Of a DNA stretch of 64,000 nt, positions 34,375-43,419 are shown piece by piece. The position numbers and the translations under genes are program-made. Below the pieces are notes generated by a model. That model searched no databases and was not told the DNA's origin. It worked only from the letters and a program-made list of their open reading frames with translations. Within the stretch, counting starts at the first letter, position 1; each line of letters starts with the position of its first letter. The stretch is taken from NCBI GenBank assembly GCA_025210235.1, contig JAOASG010000024.1:62001-126000 (forward strand), in the 5' to 3' direction. The DNA is from Vallitalea sp. (GTDB taxonomy: Bacteria > Bacillota > Clostridia > Lachnospirales > Vallitaleaceae).

Positions 34375-35799
34375 ATGGTAAAAGCGAAAACAAAAATTAT
34401 ATGTACAATTGGACCTGCTAGTGATAATAAAGAGACCGTTACTGAACTTGTAAAAAATGGGCTTAGTATTGCACGTCTTAATTTATCTCATGGAAATAAA
34501 GAATATTATAAACACAATATTGATATTATAAAAGAAGTTAGAAACGAACTAGATTTACCAGTAGCAATTTTAATGGATACTAGAGGACCAGAAATAAGAA
34601 CGAAAAACTTTGTAGGTGGAAAATTAGAACTTAGTATTGGTCAAGAAATAGCTATATTTAATGGAGAATTTGATGGAAGTAAGGAAGGATTTTGTATTAC
34701 ATATCCTACACTTTATAAAGACCTTAAGATAGGAAGCAAAGTTCTAATAGATGATGGATTAATTGAACTCGAAGTATTACAAATCAATAAAAAAGAACAA
34801 TCAATAAAATGTATTGTTAAAAATGGTGGAATTGTAAAGAATAAAAAAGGTATTAACGTACCTAATGTTGATATTAATCTACCTGCAATTACAGAAAAGG
34901 ATAAAGAAGAAATCATTTTTGGAGTTCAAAATGATATTGATTTTATTGCAGCATCATTTATAAGAAAAGCTGAAGATGTAATAGAAATTAGAAAATTAAT
35001 TGATGAAAATGGTGGAAAAGATGTAAAAATAATAGCTAAGATTGAAAATCAACAAGGAATAGATAATATTGATTCTATAATTAAAGTATCTGATGCTATT
35101 ATGATAGCTCGTGGAGATCTTGGAGTAGAAACTCCAACAGAAATGATACCTATTGTTCAAAAAATGATAATAGATAAATGTAATGAAGCAGAAATTCCTG
35201 TAATTACAGCAACGCAAATGCTTGATTCTATGATTAAAAATCCTAGACCTACTAGAGCAGAAGTATCTGATGTGGCAAACGCTGTAATTGATGGTACAGA
35301 TGCAATTATGTTGTCAGGTGAAACAGCTGCAGGTGCTTATCCAATTGAAGCCGTAAAAGTAATGAGTAAAATAGCATATGCTTCAGAAAATATGGCTGAT
35401 TATGAACAGTGGAATAACTGTAAAAAACATCAAAAAAGTATAACTCATGCAGTAAGTTATTCTGCTTATACTACTGCAATGCACTTACGAGCAAAAGCTA
35501 TAATATGCCCAACATTTAGTGGTAATACTGCAAGAATGATTTCAATGTACAGACCAAAAGTTGAAATTATTGCAATTACAAGTGATGAGAAAACAAGAAG
35601 ACAAATGCAACTATTATGGGGTGTAACACCACTTTACATGAAAGAAGAAACGTCAACTGATATATTATTCTATAAATCAGTCCTTATGGCGAGAGAACTA
35701 AATATTGTAAAGCCAAAAGATTTAGTAGTTATAACCGCAGGAGTACCTCTTGGAGCAGGCAGTAAAACAAATTTAATGAAAGTACAAGAAGTAGAATAA
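34375..35799 (+). CDS. pyk: Pyruvate kinase
   Basis: This 474-residue enzyme (EC 2.7.1.40) makes pyruvate and ATP from phosphoenolpyruvate. The opening KTKIICTIGPASDNKET, RLNLSHGN, MDTRGPEIRTK, the active-site block IIAKIENQQGIDNIDSI, MIARGDLGVE and the signature around TATQMLDSMIKNPRPTRAEVSDVANAV are all present. It ends after the C domain, without the extra PEP-utiliser-like domain of some Bacillus enzymes. It is monocistronic, with its own promoter and terminator. Confidence 0.97.
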   Translation: MVKAKTKIICTIGPASDNKETVTELVKNGLSIARLNLSHGNKEYYKHNIDIIKEVRNELDLPVAILMDTRGPEIRTKNFVGGKLELSIGQEIAIFNGEFDGSKEGFCITYPTLYKDLKIGSKVLIDDGLIELEVLQINKKEQSIKCIVKNGGIVKNKKGINVPNVDINLPAITEKDKEEIIFGVQNDIDFIAASFIRKAEDVIEIRKLIDENGGKDVKIIAKIENQQGIDNIDSIIKVSDAIMIARGDLGVETPTEMIPIVQKMIIDKCNEAEIPVITATQMLDSMIKNPRPTRAEVSDVANAVIDGTDAIMLSGETAAGAYPIEAVKVMSKIAYASENMADYEQWNNCKKHQKSITHAVSYSAYTTAMHLRAKAIICPTFSGNTARMISMYRPKVEIIAITSDEKTRRQMQLLWGVTPLYMKEETSTDILFYKSVLMARELNIVKPKDLVVITAGVPLGAGSKTNLMKVQEVE

Positions 35800-35800
35800 A

Positions 35801-35844
35801 AATAACCCGTTATAAATATAGCAATTTATAACGGGTTATTTTTT
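35801..35844 (+). terminator. Terminator of pyk
   Basis: A perfect 17-bp stem (35801-35817 with 35824-35840) is followed by a run of T. Confidence 0.92.
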
Positions 35845-35888
35845 ATATATCATATGATATATAATCACCATTAGATAAAAATATAATG

Positions 35889-35925
35889 AGCCTAGCGGAT
35901 ATTACCCTATGCCATATCCACGTAA
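35889..35925. repeat. REP-like short palindromic repeat, copy 2
   Basis: AGCCTAGCGGATAT ... CATATCCACGTAA is the inverted counterpart of the block at 26553-26595 and shares the inner TACCCTAT with the copy at 49543-49576. It lies between convergent genes (pyk and the D-lactate-type dehydrogenase). Confidence 0.65.
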
Positions 35926-35938
35926 ACACGTTTTGCTT

Positions 35939-36976
35939 TTAACTCTGTACATTTTTTATAATACAACCATTTTCATCACAAATATATGCAATTTCATTTT
36001 CTAAGGGTTCCAAATTAGAAAGTTGTAATATACTATTTAATGTTGTAGAGGCAATATTATTTAATGCTTCTTTAGTAAAATAAGCTTGATGAGATGTAAC
36101 TAATACATTAGGAAAAGTAATAAGTCTAGATAATATATCATCATTAACACCTTCAACGGAAAAATCTTCATAAAAATATTTATCTTCTTCTTCATATACA
36201 TCTAATGCTGCGCTACCAATCTTATGTTCTTTAAGAGCTTCAATTAGATCTTTTGAATTAATTAGTTTACCTCTACCTGTATTTACAATCATTACATTGT
36301 TTTTCATTAAAGATATACTATGTTTATTAATAATATATTCTGTATCTTTTGTTAATGGACAATGTAATGATATTATATCACTATTTTTAAAAAGCGTATC
36401 AAGAGAAACGTATTCAAACTCCATTTTTTTCGCATAATTTTCATCTGGATAAAGATCATATGCTAGTATGTTACAGTCAAATCCTTTAAGAATTTTTATA
36501 AGAATTTTAGCTATTTTTCCAGTCCCAATTATTCCTACTGTTTTTTCATACATATCAAATCCAAGCAAACCATTCAATGGAAAATTGAGATCTCTTGTTC
36601 TATAATGGGATTTATGGATTTTTCTATTTAGTGTTAACATCATAGTAATAGTAAACTCAGCTATTGCATGAGGGGAGTAAGCTGGTACGTGTACCACATG
36701 TATTTTATCTTTAGCTGCTTGAAAATTAACATTGTTATATCCTGCACAACGTAAAGCAATTAGTTTAACTCCATATTCATTTAATTTATTAACAACATAA
36801 GAAGATGCCTTATCTTGTACAAAAATAGATACAACATCAAATCCTTCAGAGAGTTTAACTGTATTATCATTTAAACGTTCTTCAAAGTACATGATTTCAA
36901 ATCCATATTGTTTATTTAAAGACTCAAATATTTCTTTATCATATGGTTTTGTATCAAAAAAAGCTACTTTTAACAT
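35939..36976 (-). CDS. D-isomer-specific 2-hydroxyacid dehydrogenase (D-lactate dehydrogenase type)
   Basis: This protein of about 345 residues belongs to the D-2-hydroxyacid dehydrogenase family. It has the NAD motif VGIIGTGKIAKILIKIL, ISLHCPLTKDTEYIIN, VNTGRGKLINSKDLIEAL, an acid in AALDVYEEEDKYF and the catalytic histidine in TSHQAYFTKEAL. The YEEEDKYFYEDFSVE segment is typical of D-lactate dehydrogenases, so reduction of pyruvate to D-lactate is the likely reaction. ATG 36976 follows CGAGGTGATTACT. Confidence 0.9.
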   Translation of the reverse strand: MLKVAFFDTKPYDKEIFESLNKQYGFEIMYFEERLNDNTVKLSEGFDVVSIFVQDKASSYVVNKLNEYGVKLIALRCAGYNNVNFQAAKDKIHVVHVPAYSPHAIAEFTITMMLTLNRKIHKSHYRTRDLNFPLNGLLGFDMYEKTVGIIGTGKIAKILIKILKGFDCNILAYDLYPDENYAKKMEFEYVSLDTLFKNSDIISLHCPLTKDTEYIINKHSISLMKNNVMIVNTGRGKLINSKDLIEALKEHKIGSAALDVYEEEDKYFYEDFSVEGVNDDILSRLITFPNVLVTSHQAYFTKEALNNIASTTLNSILQLSNLEPLENEIAYICDENGCIIKNVQS

Positions 36977-37075
36977 AGTAATCACCTCGTGTGTAATTTG
37001 AATCATCTAATTTTATCATAATTAAGATATATTTTCAATGAAATAAAAATAATTAAAATAATATAAAAAATAAAC

Positions 37076-37145
37076 AAAATGATATTGACAATCATTTTCA
37101 ACATGGTATAATGTTATTAGAATAAAAGTTAAGGTTAACCTTAAC
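37076..37145 (+). promoter_or_regulatory. Promoter with Fur box and DtxR-type operator upstream of the tro operon
   Basis: TTGACA (37085-37090), 16 bp and TATAAT (37107-37112) form the promoter. The minus-strand reading of 37086-37100 (TGAAAATGATTGTCA) matches the Fur consensus at 12 of 14 informed positions. It is nearly identical to the promoter of the DUF2325 gene. Just downstream lies a perfect 18-bp palindrome, GTTAAGGTTAACCTTAAC (37128-37145), the kind bound by DtxR/MntR/TroR regulators. The operon thus appears to be under dual metal control. Confidence 0.8.
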
Positions 37146-37160
37146 ATTGGAGGGGTGATA

Positions 37161-37589
37161 TTGTTAACAAGAGGAGAACAAGATTATATAAAAGTAATCT
37201 ATATGCTACAAGAGACAAATAATGAAGAATACTTAAAAAATACAGTGCTAGTAAAGAAATTAGGGCATACACCACAGACAGTTAATGAAACTATAAAAAA
37301 ACTAGTAAATAAAAATTTACTTGAATATATTCCATATAAAGGAAGTAAGTTAACAGAAGAAGGAATAGAAATTAGTATAAGATTAATTAGAATTCATAGA
37401 CTTTGGGAACTATTTCTATATGAAAAATTAGGCTTTACATGGGAACAAGTACATGAAGAAGCTGAAAAATTAGAACATGTTACATCTAAATTATTGGAAG
37501 AACGACTTTATGAGTTTTTAGGAAAACCAAGTAAATGTCCTCATGGAAGTTCTATACCTGAACTTATAACTTCTATGGGAATAAATTAG
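37161..37589 (+). CDS. troR: DtxR/MntR/TroR-family metalloregulator
   Basis: This 142-residue repressor has an N-terminal winged helix (EQDYIKVIYMLQE, VLVKKLGHTPQTVNETIKKLVNKNLLEYIPYKGSKLTEEG) and a metal-binding/dimerisation helix region (HRLWELFLYEKLGFTWEQVHEEAEKLEHVTS, then PSKCPHGSSIP). It lacks the C-terminal SH3-like domain, like MntR and TroR. TTG 37161 follows GGAGGGG. It heads the operon of a metal ABC importer and probably represses it through the palindrome at 37128 when Mn (or Fe) is ample. The symbol follows the troR-ABCD layout. Confidence 0.85.
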   Translation: MLTRGEQDYIKVIYMLQETNNEEYLKNTVLVKKLGHTPQTVNETIKKLVNKNLLEYIPYKGSKLTEEGIEISIRLIRIHRLWELFLYEKLGFTWEQVHEEAEKLEHVTSKLLEERLYEFLGKPSKCPHGSSIPELITSMGIN

Positions 37590-37610
37590 TATTTTAGGAG
37601 GGTTAAATTA

Positions 37611-38537
37611 ATGAAGAAAAGATTTTTAATGGTGATGTTAGTGTTAATGTTAACAGTAGGAGTAAGTGCATGCAAAAGTACTGAAAAGGTATCAAAAGTA
37701 GATGGTAAGCATAATATAGTAGCAACAACAACAATGATAGCTGATTTAACTAAAGTAATAGGTGGAGATAAGGTATCTGTACAAGGATTAATGGGTCCAG
37801 GAGTTGACCCACATCTTTATAAAGCAAGCGCTGGTGATGTAGCTCTTATGCAAAATGCAGATATGGTTATTTATAATGGTGTACATCTTGAAGGTAAAAT
37901 GGGAGAGATATTTGAAAATCTTAATGGAAATGGTAAATTAGTCATTGAGATTGCAAAGGGAATAAATGAAGATGATTTAATTACAGTAGAAGATGGATTA
38001 CATGATCCACATATTTGGTTTAATGTATTAATATGGAAAGATGCCGCAAAAGTTGTTAAAGATGGGCTTGTTGATTTTGATAAAGAAAATGAAGATACTT
38101 ATACTTCTAACTATGAAGCTTATATAAAAGAATTAGATGAATTACACGAATATGTGAAATCCAGAGTAGAAGAAGTACCAGAAGGTAAGAGAATATTAAT
38201 TACTGCACATGATGCCTTTGAGTATTTTGGTAGTACTTATGGTTTTGAAGTTAAAGGGTTACAAGGAATATCAACTGCTTCAGAAGCAGGTACTGGGGAT
38301 GTTAGAGAACTTGCAGATTTTATTGTAGAACATGAAATAGGAGCAATATTTATTGAATCATCGGTGCCTAAGAAAAATGTTGAAGCTTTACAAGAGGCAG
38401 TAAAAGCAAGAGGATTTTCTGTTGAAATTGGTGGAGAACTTTTCTCAGATTCTCTAGGCAGTGAAGGTACAGAAGCTGAAACTTATATTGGAACAGTTAA
38501 AAGTAATGTAGATACGATTGTTGATGCATTAAAATAG
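37611..38537 (+). CDS. troA: Metal-binding lipoprotein of a Mn/Fe/Zn ABC importer
   Basis: This 308-residue cluster A-I substrate-binding protein has a lipobox ending at C21 (GVSAC). The four metal ligands of the PsaA/TroA type are in place: H68 (GVDPHLY), H134 (DPHIWF), E225 (TASEAG) and D280 (LFSD). The His-His-Glu-Asp set is typical of Mn-preferring members; the long His-rich loop of Zn-specific ZnuA is absent. It is second in the operon after the regulator. Zn or Fe transport cannot be excluded. Confidence 0.92.
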   Translation: MKKRFLMVMLVLMLTVGVSACKSTEKVSKVDGKHNIVATTTMIADLTKVIGGDKVSVQGLMGPGVDPHLYKASAGDVALMQNADMVIYNGVHLEGKMGEIFENLNGNGKLVIEIAKGINEDDLITVEDGLHDPHIWFNVLIWKDAAKVVKDGLVDFDKENEDTYTSNYEAYIKELDELHEYVKSRVEEVPEGKRILITAHDAFEYFGSTYGFEVKGLQGISTASEAGTGDVRELADFIVEHEIGAIFIESSVPKKNVEALQEAVKARGFSVEIGGELFSDSLGSEGTEAETYIGTVKSNVDTIVDALK

Positions 38538-38548
38538 GAAGTTATAAC

Positions 38549-38700
38549 CCAAACTTTGCACATATAATTTTATTATAAGACATAAGTATTTGTTTCTTAT
38601 AGGTAAGTTTTTACAAATTAAGTAAATTAGATAGGATAATTCTCATTTGCATTAAGGGAACTTTCATATTTCTTGATTAAATAATGTGCGAAGTTTGTGG
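38549..38700 (+). other. Structured intercistronic region between troA and troB
   Basis: CCAAACTTTGCACAT (38549-38563) is complementary to 38684-38700 apart from a small bulge and a G-U pair, so the 150-bp gap can close into a long-range stem just before the troB ribosome binding site. An inner hairpin ATAAGA/TCTTAT (38575-38600) is also visible. There is no T run, so it is not a plain terminator. It may protect troA mRNA or set the A:BCD ratio. Confidence 0.5.
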
Positions 38701-38726
38701 TAATAAATTATAAAGAGGGTAATCAT

Positions 38727-39470
38727 ATGACTGATACAGATAAATACGTAATAGAAGTTGAAGATATGACCGTTGCATATCAAGTAAAACCAGTGTTATG
38801 GGATATTGATTTAAAAATCCCTAAGGGTGTATTAATGGCAATAGTTGGACCAAATGGTGCAGGAAAATCTACGTTAATTAAGGCAATGTTAGATTTAATA
38901 AAACCCATATCAGGAACTACTTATTTCAATGGATACTCTTATAAAAAGCAAAGAAAGTATATTGGGTATGTACCACAAAGAGGTAGTGTTGATTGGGATT
39001 TTCCAACTACTGTTTTGGATGTAGTGTTAATGGGAAGATATGGTTACATAGGATGGGTTAAACGACCAGGGTCAAAAGATAAAAAATTAGCTTTAAAAGC
39101 TTTATCTCAAGTAGGAATGAAAGAATTTGCAAATCGACAAATTAGTCAATTATCAGGAGGTCAGCAACAAAGAGTATTTTTAGCACGAGCATTAGTTCAA
39201 GATGCAGATATATATTTTATGGATGAACCGTTTCAAGGAGTTGATGCAAAAACAGAACGTGCAATAGTTAATATATTAAAAGAAATGAGAAAGCTAGGAA
39301 AAACGGTAATAGTGGTACATCATGATTTGCAAACTGTACCAGAATATTTTGATTGGGTAACTCTTTTAAATATACAATTAATAGCAAGTGGTCCAATATC
39401 TGAAGTTTTTACTGATGAAAATTTATTGAAAACATATCGTAGCACTGGCAAAATACTTAAAGGTAGGTAA
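38727..39470 (+). CDS. troB: Metal ABC importer ATPase
   Basis: This 247-residue ATPase has Walker A GPNGAGKSTLI, a Q-loop YVPQRGSVDWDFP characteristic of Mn/Zn importers, signature LSGGQQQRVFLARAL and Walker B IYFMDEPFQGVD. ATG 38727 follows AGAGGG by seven bases. Its stop overlaps the start of the first permease gene (TAATG). Confidence 0.93.
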   Translation: MTDTDKYVIEVEDMTVAYQVKPVLWDIDLKIPKGVLMAIVGPNGAGKSTLIKAMLDLIKPISGTTYFNGYSYKKQRKYIGYVPQRGSVDWDFPTTVLDVVLMGRYGYIGWVKRPGSKDKKLALKALSQVGMKEFANRQISQLSGGQQQRVFLARALVQDADIYFMDEPFQGVDAKTERAIVNILKEMRKLGKTVIVVHHDLQTVPEYFDWVTLLNIQLIASGPISEVFTDENLLKTYRSTGKILKGR

Positions 39471-40609
39471 TGTCCATGGATATTTTAGGATTAATTTTTA
39501 CAGATTATACTTTGCAAATTGTTTCTATGGGATCTGCTTTACTTGGAATAGTAAGTGGAATAGTAGGTAGCTTTGCAGTTCTCAAAAAGCAAAGTTTACT
39601 AGGAGATGCTGTTTCTCATGCTGCCTTGCCAGGTATTGCGATTGTATTTATTATTACTCAGAATAAGAATACTGGGATACTTTTAATAGGAGCACTTATA
39701 ACAGGTCTATTGGCTACTGGACTTGTACATTTAATAAATAAACATTCAAGAATTAAGTATGACTCAGCTTTGGCGTTGTCATTATCAGTTTTTTTTGGTA
39801 TTGGACTTACATTATTAACATACATACAAAAAATTCCCAATGCAAATCAAGCAGGTTTAGATAAATTTATATTTGGGCAGGCATCTACTTTACTTAAAAG
39901 AGATGTAATAATTGTTTTGGTTGCAGGAGTAATAATAATAGCTTTAGTAATTATTTTTTGGAAAGAATTAAAAATACTTTCTTTTGATTCTGAGTTTGCA
40001 CAAAGTATTGGGTTTTCCACGAGAAGAATAAGTATATTATTATCAAGTTTAATAGTAATAACAATTATTATTGGACTACAAACAGTAGGCGTAATTTTAA
40101 TGAGTGCAATGTTAGTTGCTCCAGGTGTTGCGGCAAGACAGTGGACCAATAAATTATCAAAGATGGTTATTCTTGCAGCTATTTTTGGAGCGATTAGTGG
40201 ATTAATAGGAACAGTAATAAGTTCTTCTATAGATAATATGCCAACGGGTCCTTCTATTGTAATAGTAATTAGTATTATTGTATTACTTAGCATCTTATTT
40301 GCTCCTAATCGTGGATTATTGTGGAAAAAGATAAGAGAAATAAAAAGTAGAAAAGATATTAGTGATGATAAAGTATTGATTAATTTATACGAATTATCAT
40401 TAAATCATGAAAATCTAGGTCATAGCCACAATATATCAATGATTAAACCTTTTGAAACAAAGGGTGGTAAAAAAACAAAACATATATTAAAAATCTTAAA
40501 AAGTTTGCAAGAAAAAGGATTAGTAAAAGAAGATTATTTTGAAACATGGTCAATAACTAATGAAGGAATTAATTATGTTGAAAATAAAACAATTTATAAG
40601 GGGGAATAG
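39470..40609 (+). CDS. troC: Metal ABC importer permease with C-terminal winged-helix-like extension
   Basis: This 379-residue ABC-3 family permease has about eight membrane helices in the first 285 residues (family block LGDAVSHAALPGIAI). A soluble tail of about 90 residues follows and ends in what looks like a small winged helix (KKTKHILKILKSLQEKGLVKEDYFETWSITNEGINYVE). Such tails are seen in TroC/MntC-type permeases and recall DtxR DNA-binding domains; here they may sense metal or regulate transport. Its start overlaps troB. Confidence 0.9.
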   Translation: MSMDILGLIFTDYTLQIVSMGSALLGIVSGIVGSFAVLKKQSLLGDAVSHAALPGIAIVFIITQNKNTGILLIGALITGLLATGLVHLINKHSRIKYDSALALSLSVFFGIGLTLLTYIQKIPNANQAGLDKFIFGQASTLLKRDVIIVLVAGVIIIALVIIFWKELKILSFDSEFAQSIGFSTRRISILLSSLIVITIIIGLQTVGVILMSAMLVAPGVAARQWTNKLSKMVILAAIFGAISGLIGTVISSSIDNMPTGPSIVIVISIIVLLSILFAPNRGLLWKKIREIKSRKDISDDKVLINLYELSLNHENLGHSHNISMIKPFETKGGKKTKHILKILKSLQEKGLVKEDYFETWSITNEGINYVENKTIYKGE

Positions 40610-40611
40610 AA

Positions 40612-41736
40612 ATGACACCACAATTAGAAATTCAAATAATTGCAGTTATTGTTGCAGTTGCCTGTTCTATTCCTGGAGTGTTCTTAGTTTTGAGAAAAAT
40701 GGCTATGATGTCAGATGCAATTACACATACAATATTATTAGGAATAGTAGTAGCGTTCTTTATTGTTCGTGACATAAATTCACCTTTCTTAATAATTGGA
40801 GCAGCAGCTATAGGTTTAATTACGGTATATTTAGTTGAACTTTTAAATCATACAAAATTAGTATCAGAGGATTCTGCAATAGGTATAGTTTTTCCTTTGC
40901 TATTTAGTATAGCTATAATTATTATATCAAAATATGCTAGGTCTATACACTTATGTACAGATTCAGTTTTATTAGGTGAATTAGCTTTTGCACCTTTTAA
41001 TCGAATGATAGTTGGAGGAGTTGATATTGGGGCTAAAGCAATTTATTCAATGGGTACAATATTAATAATAAATTTTGTCCTAGTCATTTTATTTTTCAAA
41101 GAGTTAAAAATTGCAACATTTGATAAAGGGCTAGCAACTGTATTAGGATTTTCACCTGTGTTAATACATTATGGATTGATGACTTCTGTATCTGTTACAG
41201 CTGTAGGGGCTTTTGAGGCAGTAGGTTCTATATTGGTAATAGCATTTATGATTGGTCCACCAATTACAGCATATTTGTTAACAGATGATCTTAAGAAAAT
41301 GCTTTTTATTAGTGGGATAGTTGGTGCTATTAATGCAGTTTTGGGATACCAATTTGCAGATTTTTTTGATGTTTCTATAGCAGGTTCTATGGCAACGTTT
41401 ACTGGTATAACATTTTTCTTAATATTTATTTTTGCTCCAGAACGAGGAATAATAACCATTATTAAAAGGCGAAAATATCAAGAAATAGATTTTGCATCTA
41501 AAACTATGTTGTTTCATATATATAATCATGAGGGGAATATTAATGAATCTGTTGAAAATGGTATTAGTAGTATATATAATCATTTGAATTGGAAAATAGA
41601 TTTTTTAAATAAAATTGCTAATAAATTGAAACATAATCATTATATAACTATAGAAAAAGAAGTATTTAAGTTGACTGATTTGGGAAGAGAATATGCTAAG
41701 CAAAGTTATGAGAGTATTATATTTGATGAGGATTAA
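40612..41736 (+). CDS. troD: Second metal ABC importer permease with C-terminal winged-helix-like extension
   Basis: This 374-residue ABC-3 permease is a paralogue of the preceding one (MMSDAITHTILLGIVVAF, GFSPVLIHYGLMTSVSVTAVGAFEAVGSILV). It also has a C-terminal soluble tail of about 95 residues ending VFKLTDLGREYAKQ, again winged-helix-like. Two bases separate it from the first permease. The pair forms the heterodimeric channel of the importer. Confidence 0.9.
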   Translation: MTPQLEIQIIAVIVAVACSIPGVFLVLRKMAMMSDAITHTILLGIVVAFFIVRDINSPFLIIGAAAIGLITVYLVELLNHTKLVSEDSAIGIVFPLLFSIAIIIISKYARSIHLCTDSVLLGELAFAPFNRMIVGGVDIGAKAIYSMGTILIINFVLVILFFKELKIATFDKGLATVLGFSPVLIHYGLMTSVSVTAVGAFEAVGSILVIAFMIGPPITAYLLTDDLKKMLFISGIVGAINAVLGYQFADFFDVSIAGSMATFTGITFFLIFIFAPERGIITIIKRRKYQEIDFASKTMLFHIYNHEGNINESVENGISSIYNHLNWKIDFLNKIANKLKHNHYITIEKEVFKLTDLGREYAKQSYESIIFDED

Positions 41737-41778
41737 TTATAAGATTTATAGGATTAAAATTTTGACTAATGTTAATTA

Positions 41779-41818
41779 AGGTTGTTATGGATAAGTATAT
41801 TATCTATAGCAACCTTTT
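41779..41818 (+). terminator. Terminator of the tro operon
   Basis: AAGGTTGTTATGGATA (41779-41794) pairs with 41800-41815 with two internal mismatches, followed by TTTTGTT. Confidence 0.65.
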
Positions 41819-41974
41819 GTTAGTTTTATATAACACCCTCATTTTTTTGTGTAGAAAATATTTATAATTATAAATAAGCATATGTAATAAAAGTAAAAAA
41901 ATCAACAAAAATATTGCAGTAATAACTGTATGTGTTTATAATAATATTCATGGAGTTTATTAAGGAGGAATAAC

Positions 41975-42550
41975 TTGAAGAATATATTAAATAAAATAGA
42001 ATACAATTCACCAGTAATACTTACATTTTCTTTACTTGCTACTGCTATATTTTTTATTGATCAAATACTACCAATTAATTTAATTAATACATTTTTTGTT
42101 TATAGAGGTGGATTTTCGTTGCTTGGTGCTATTCAAATGTTATTGTGGCCGTTAGGACATGCTTCAATTGATCATTTGCTAGGGAATATTACTTTAATTC
42201 TTTTAATAGGTCCAATGCTAGAAGAGAAATATTCATCAAAAATAATCTTAATGTTAATTATTATTACAACATTTATAATTGGATTTATTCAAGGAATTAT
42301 TTTTAATACAGGAATATTAGGAGCTAGTGGGGTTGTATTTATGATGATAATATTAACATCTTTTACTAATATGAAAGATGGTAAAATACCCCTTACTTTT
42401 ATTTTTATAGCTATTTTATTTTTAGCTAAAGAAATTTATAATGCATTTTTTGTAATAAATAATATTTCTGAGTTAGGACATATACTAGGAGCTATAGTAG
42501 GAATGGGTTATATATACATAGAACAAAAACGCAAAAAACAAATGGGTTAG
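41975..42550 (+). CDS. Rhomboid-family intramembrane serine protease
   Basis: This 191-residue protein has about six membrane helices. The catalytic dyad is visible: S118 in GASG and H169 in ELGHILGA. The HASIDHLLGN motif of helix 2 is also present. Such enzymes cut membrane-spanning substrates within the bilayer. It starts at TTG after AAGGAGG and is 18 bp from speD, so it probably belongs to the same operon and may take part in the envelope-stress neighbourhood that follows. Confidence 0.88.
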   Translation: MKNILNKIEYNSPVILTFSLLATAIFFIDQILPINLINTFFVYRGGFSLLGAIQMLLWPLGHASIDHLLGNITLILLIGPMLEEKYSSKIILMLIIITTFIIGFIQGIIFNTGILGASGVVFMMIILTSFTNMKDGKIPLTFIFIAILFLAKEIYNAFFVINNISELGHILGAIVGMGYIYIEQKRKKQMG

Positions 42551-42568
42551 AAAGAGAGAGGGTATTTT

Positions 42569-43354
42569 TTGAGTGATAAATATAAATTATATGGGTTTAA
42601 TAATTTGACCAAAACACTTAATATAAATTTTTATAATATTTATTATGCTTGTAATACGCAAACAAAGCGACAGTATATTCAATATATAAATCAAGAATAT
42701 AGAGCAGATAAGCTTACAAGCGTAGTAACGAAAGTTACAAAAATGATTGGTGCAAACATCTTAAATATTGCTAAGCAAGATTATGAACCCCAAGGTGCAA
42801 GTGTTAACTTACTTATATCGGAGGGAGAGTTACCAATTATAAAAGTGGATGATTCTTGTAATAGGGGAGAGTTAATACCTAATACTCATCATATAGTTGG
42901 GCATCTAGATAAAAGTCATGTTACAGTACATACTTACCCAGAAAATAATCCATACAGCAATATATGTATAATTAGAATAGATATAGAAATAAGTACATGT
43001 GGAAAAATATCTCCGTTAAATGCAATTAATTATTTAATGGAAAAATTTGATTCAGAAATAATTACTATGGATTATAAAGTGCGTGGATTTAATCGAGATA
43101 TAAATGGTAGAAAGCATTATCTTGATCATGAAATTTTATCTATACAAGATTTTATATTGGAATCTAATAAACAACAGTATATACTTGAAGATTATAATTT
43201 AGCTACACAAAATATGTTTTATACAAAACTAAAAAGAAATAGAATTAAATTGGAAAAATGTTTATATTATACTAATAAACAAGTACTTTTGGCTAAAGAA
43301 ATAAAAGAAATAGAAGCCGAAATATATACGGAAATAGATGAAATATACAAATAG
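42569..43354 (+). CDS. speD: S-adenosylmethionine decarboxylase (E. coli-type, class 1A)
   Basis: This 261-residue proenzyme (EC 4.1.1.50) makes decarboxylated AdoMet, the aminopropyl donor for spermidine. The self-cleavage and pyruvoyl site is S116 in LDKSHVTVHTYPE, matching the E. coli enzyme, and the length is that of the long class 1A form. The aminopropyltransferase partner is probably the membrane-anchored SpeE-like protein at 46916. Start is TTG after GAGAGAGGG. It converges with pspA. Confidence 0.95.
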   Translation: MSDKYKLYGFNNLTKTLNINFYNIYYACNTQTKRQYIQYINQEYRADKLTSVVTKVTKMIGANILNIAKQDYEPQGASVNLLISEGELPIIKVDDSCNRGELIPNTHHIVGHLDKSHVTVHTYPENNPYSNICIIRIDIEISTCGKISPLNAINYLMEKFDSEIITMDYKVRGFNRDINGRKHYLDHEILSIQDFILESNKQQYILEDYNLATQNMFYTKLKRNRIKLEKCLYYTNKQVLLAKEIKEIEAEIYTEIDEIYK

Positions 43355-43370
43355 CCTTATACTAACTATT

Positions 43371-43411
43371 AACGTCTGTACAATATACATATGGAACATT
43401 GTACAGACGTT
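43371..43411. terminator. Bidirectional terminator between speD and pspA
   Basis: A perfect 14-bp stem (43371-43384 with 43398-43411) encloses a 13-base loop. It lies between convergent genes. Confidence 0.75.
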
Positions 43412-43419
43412 AGTTCTGT

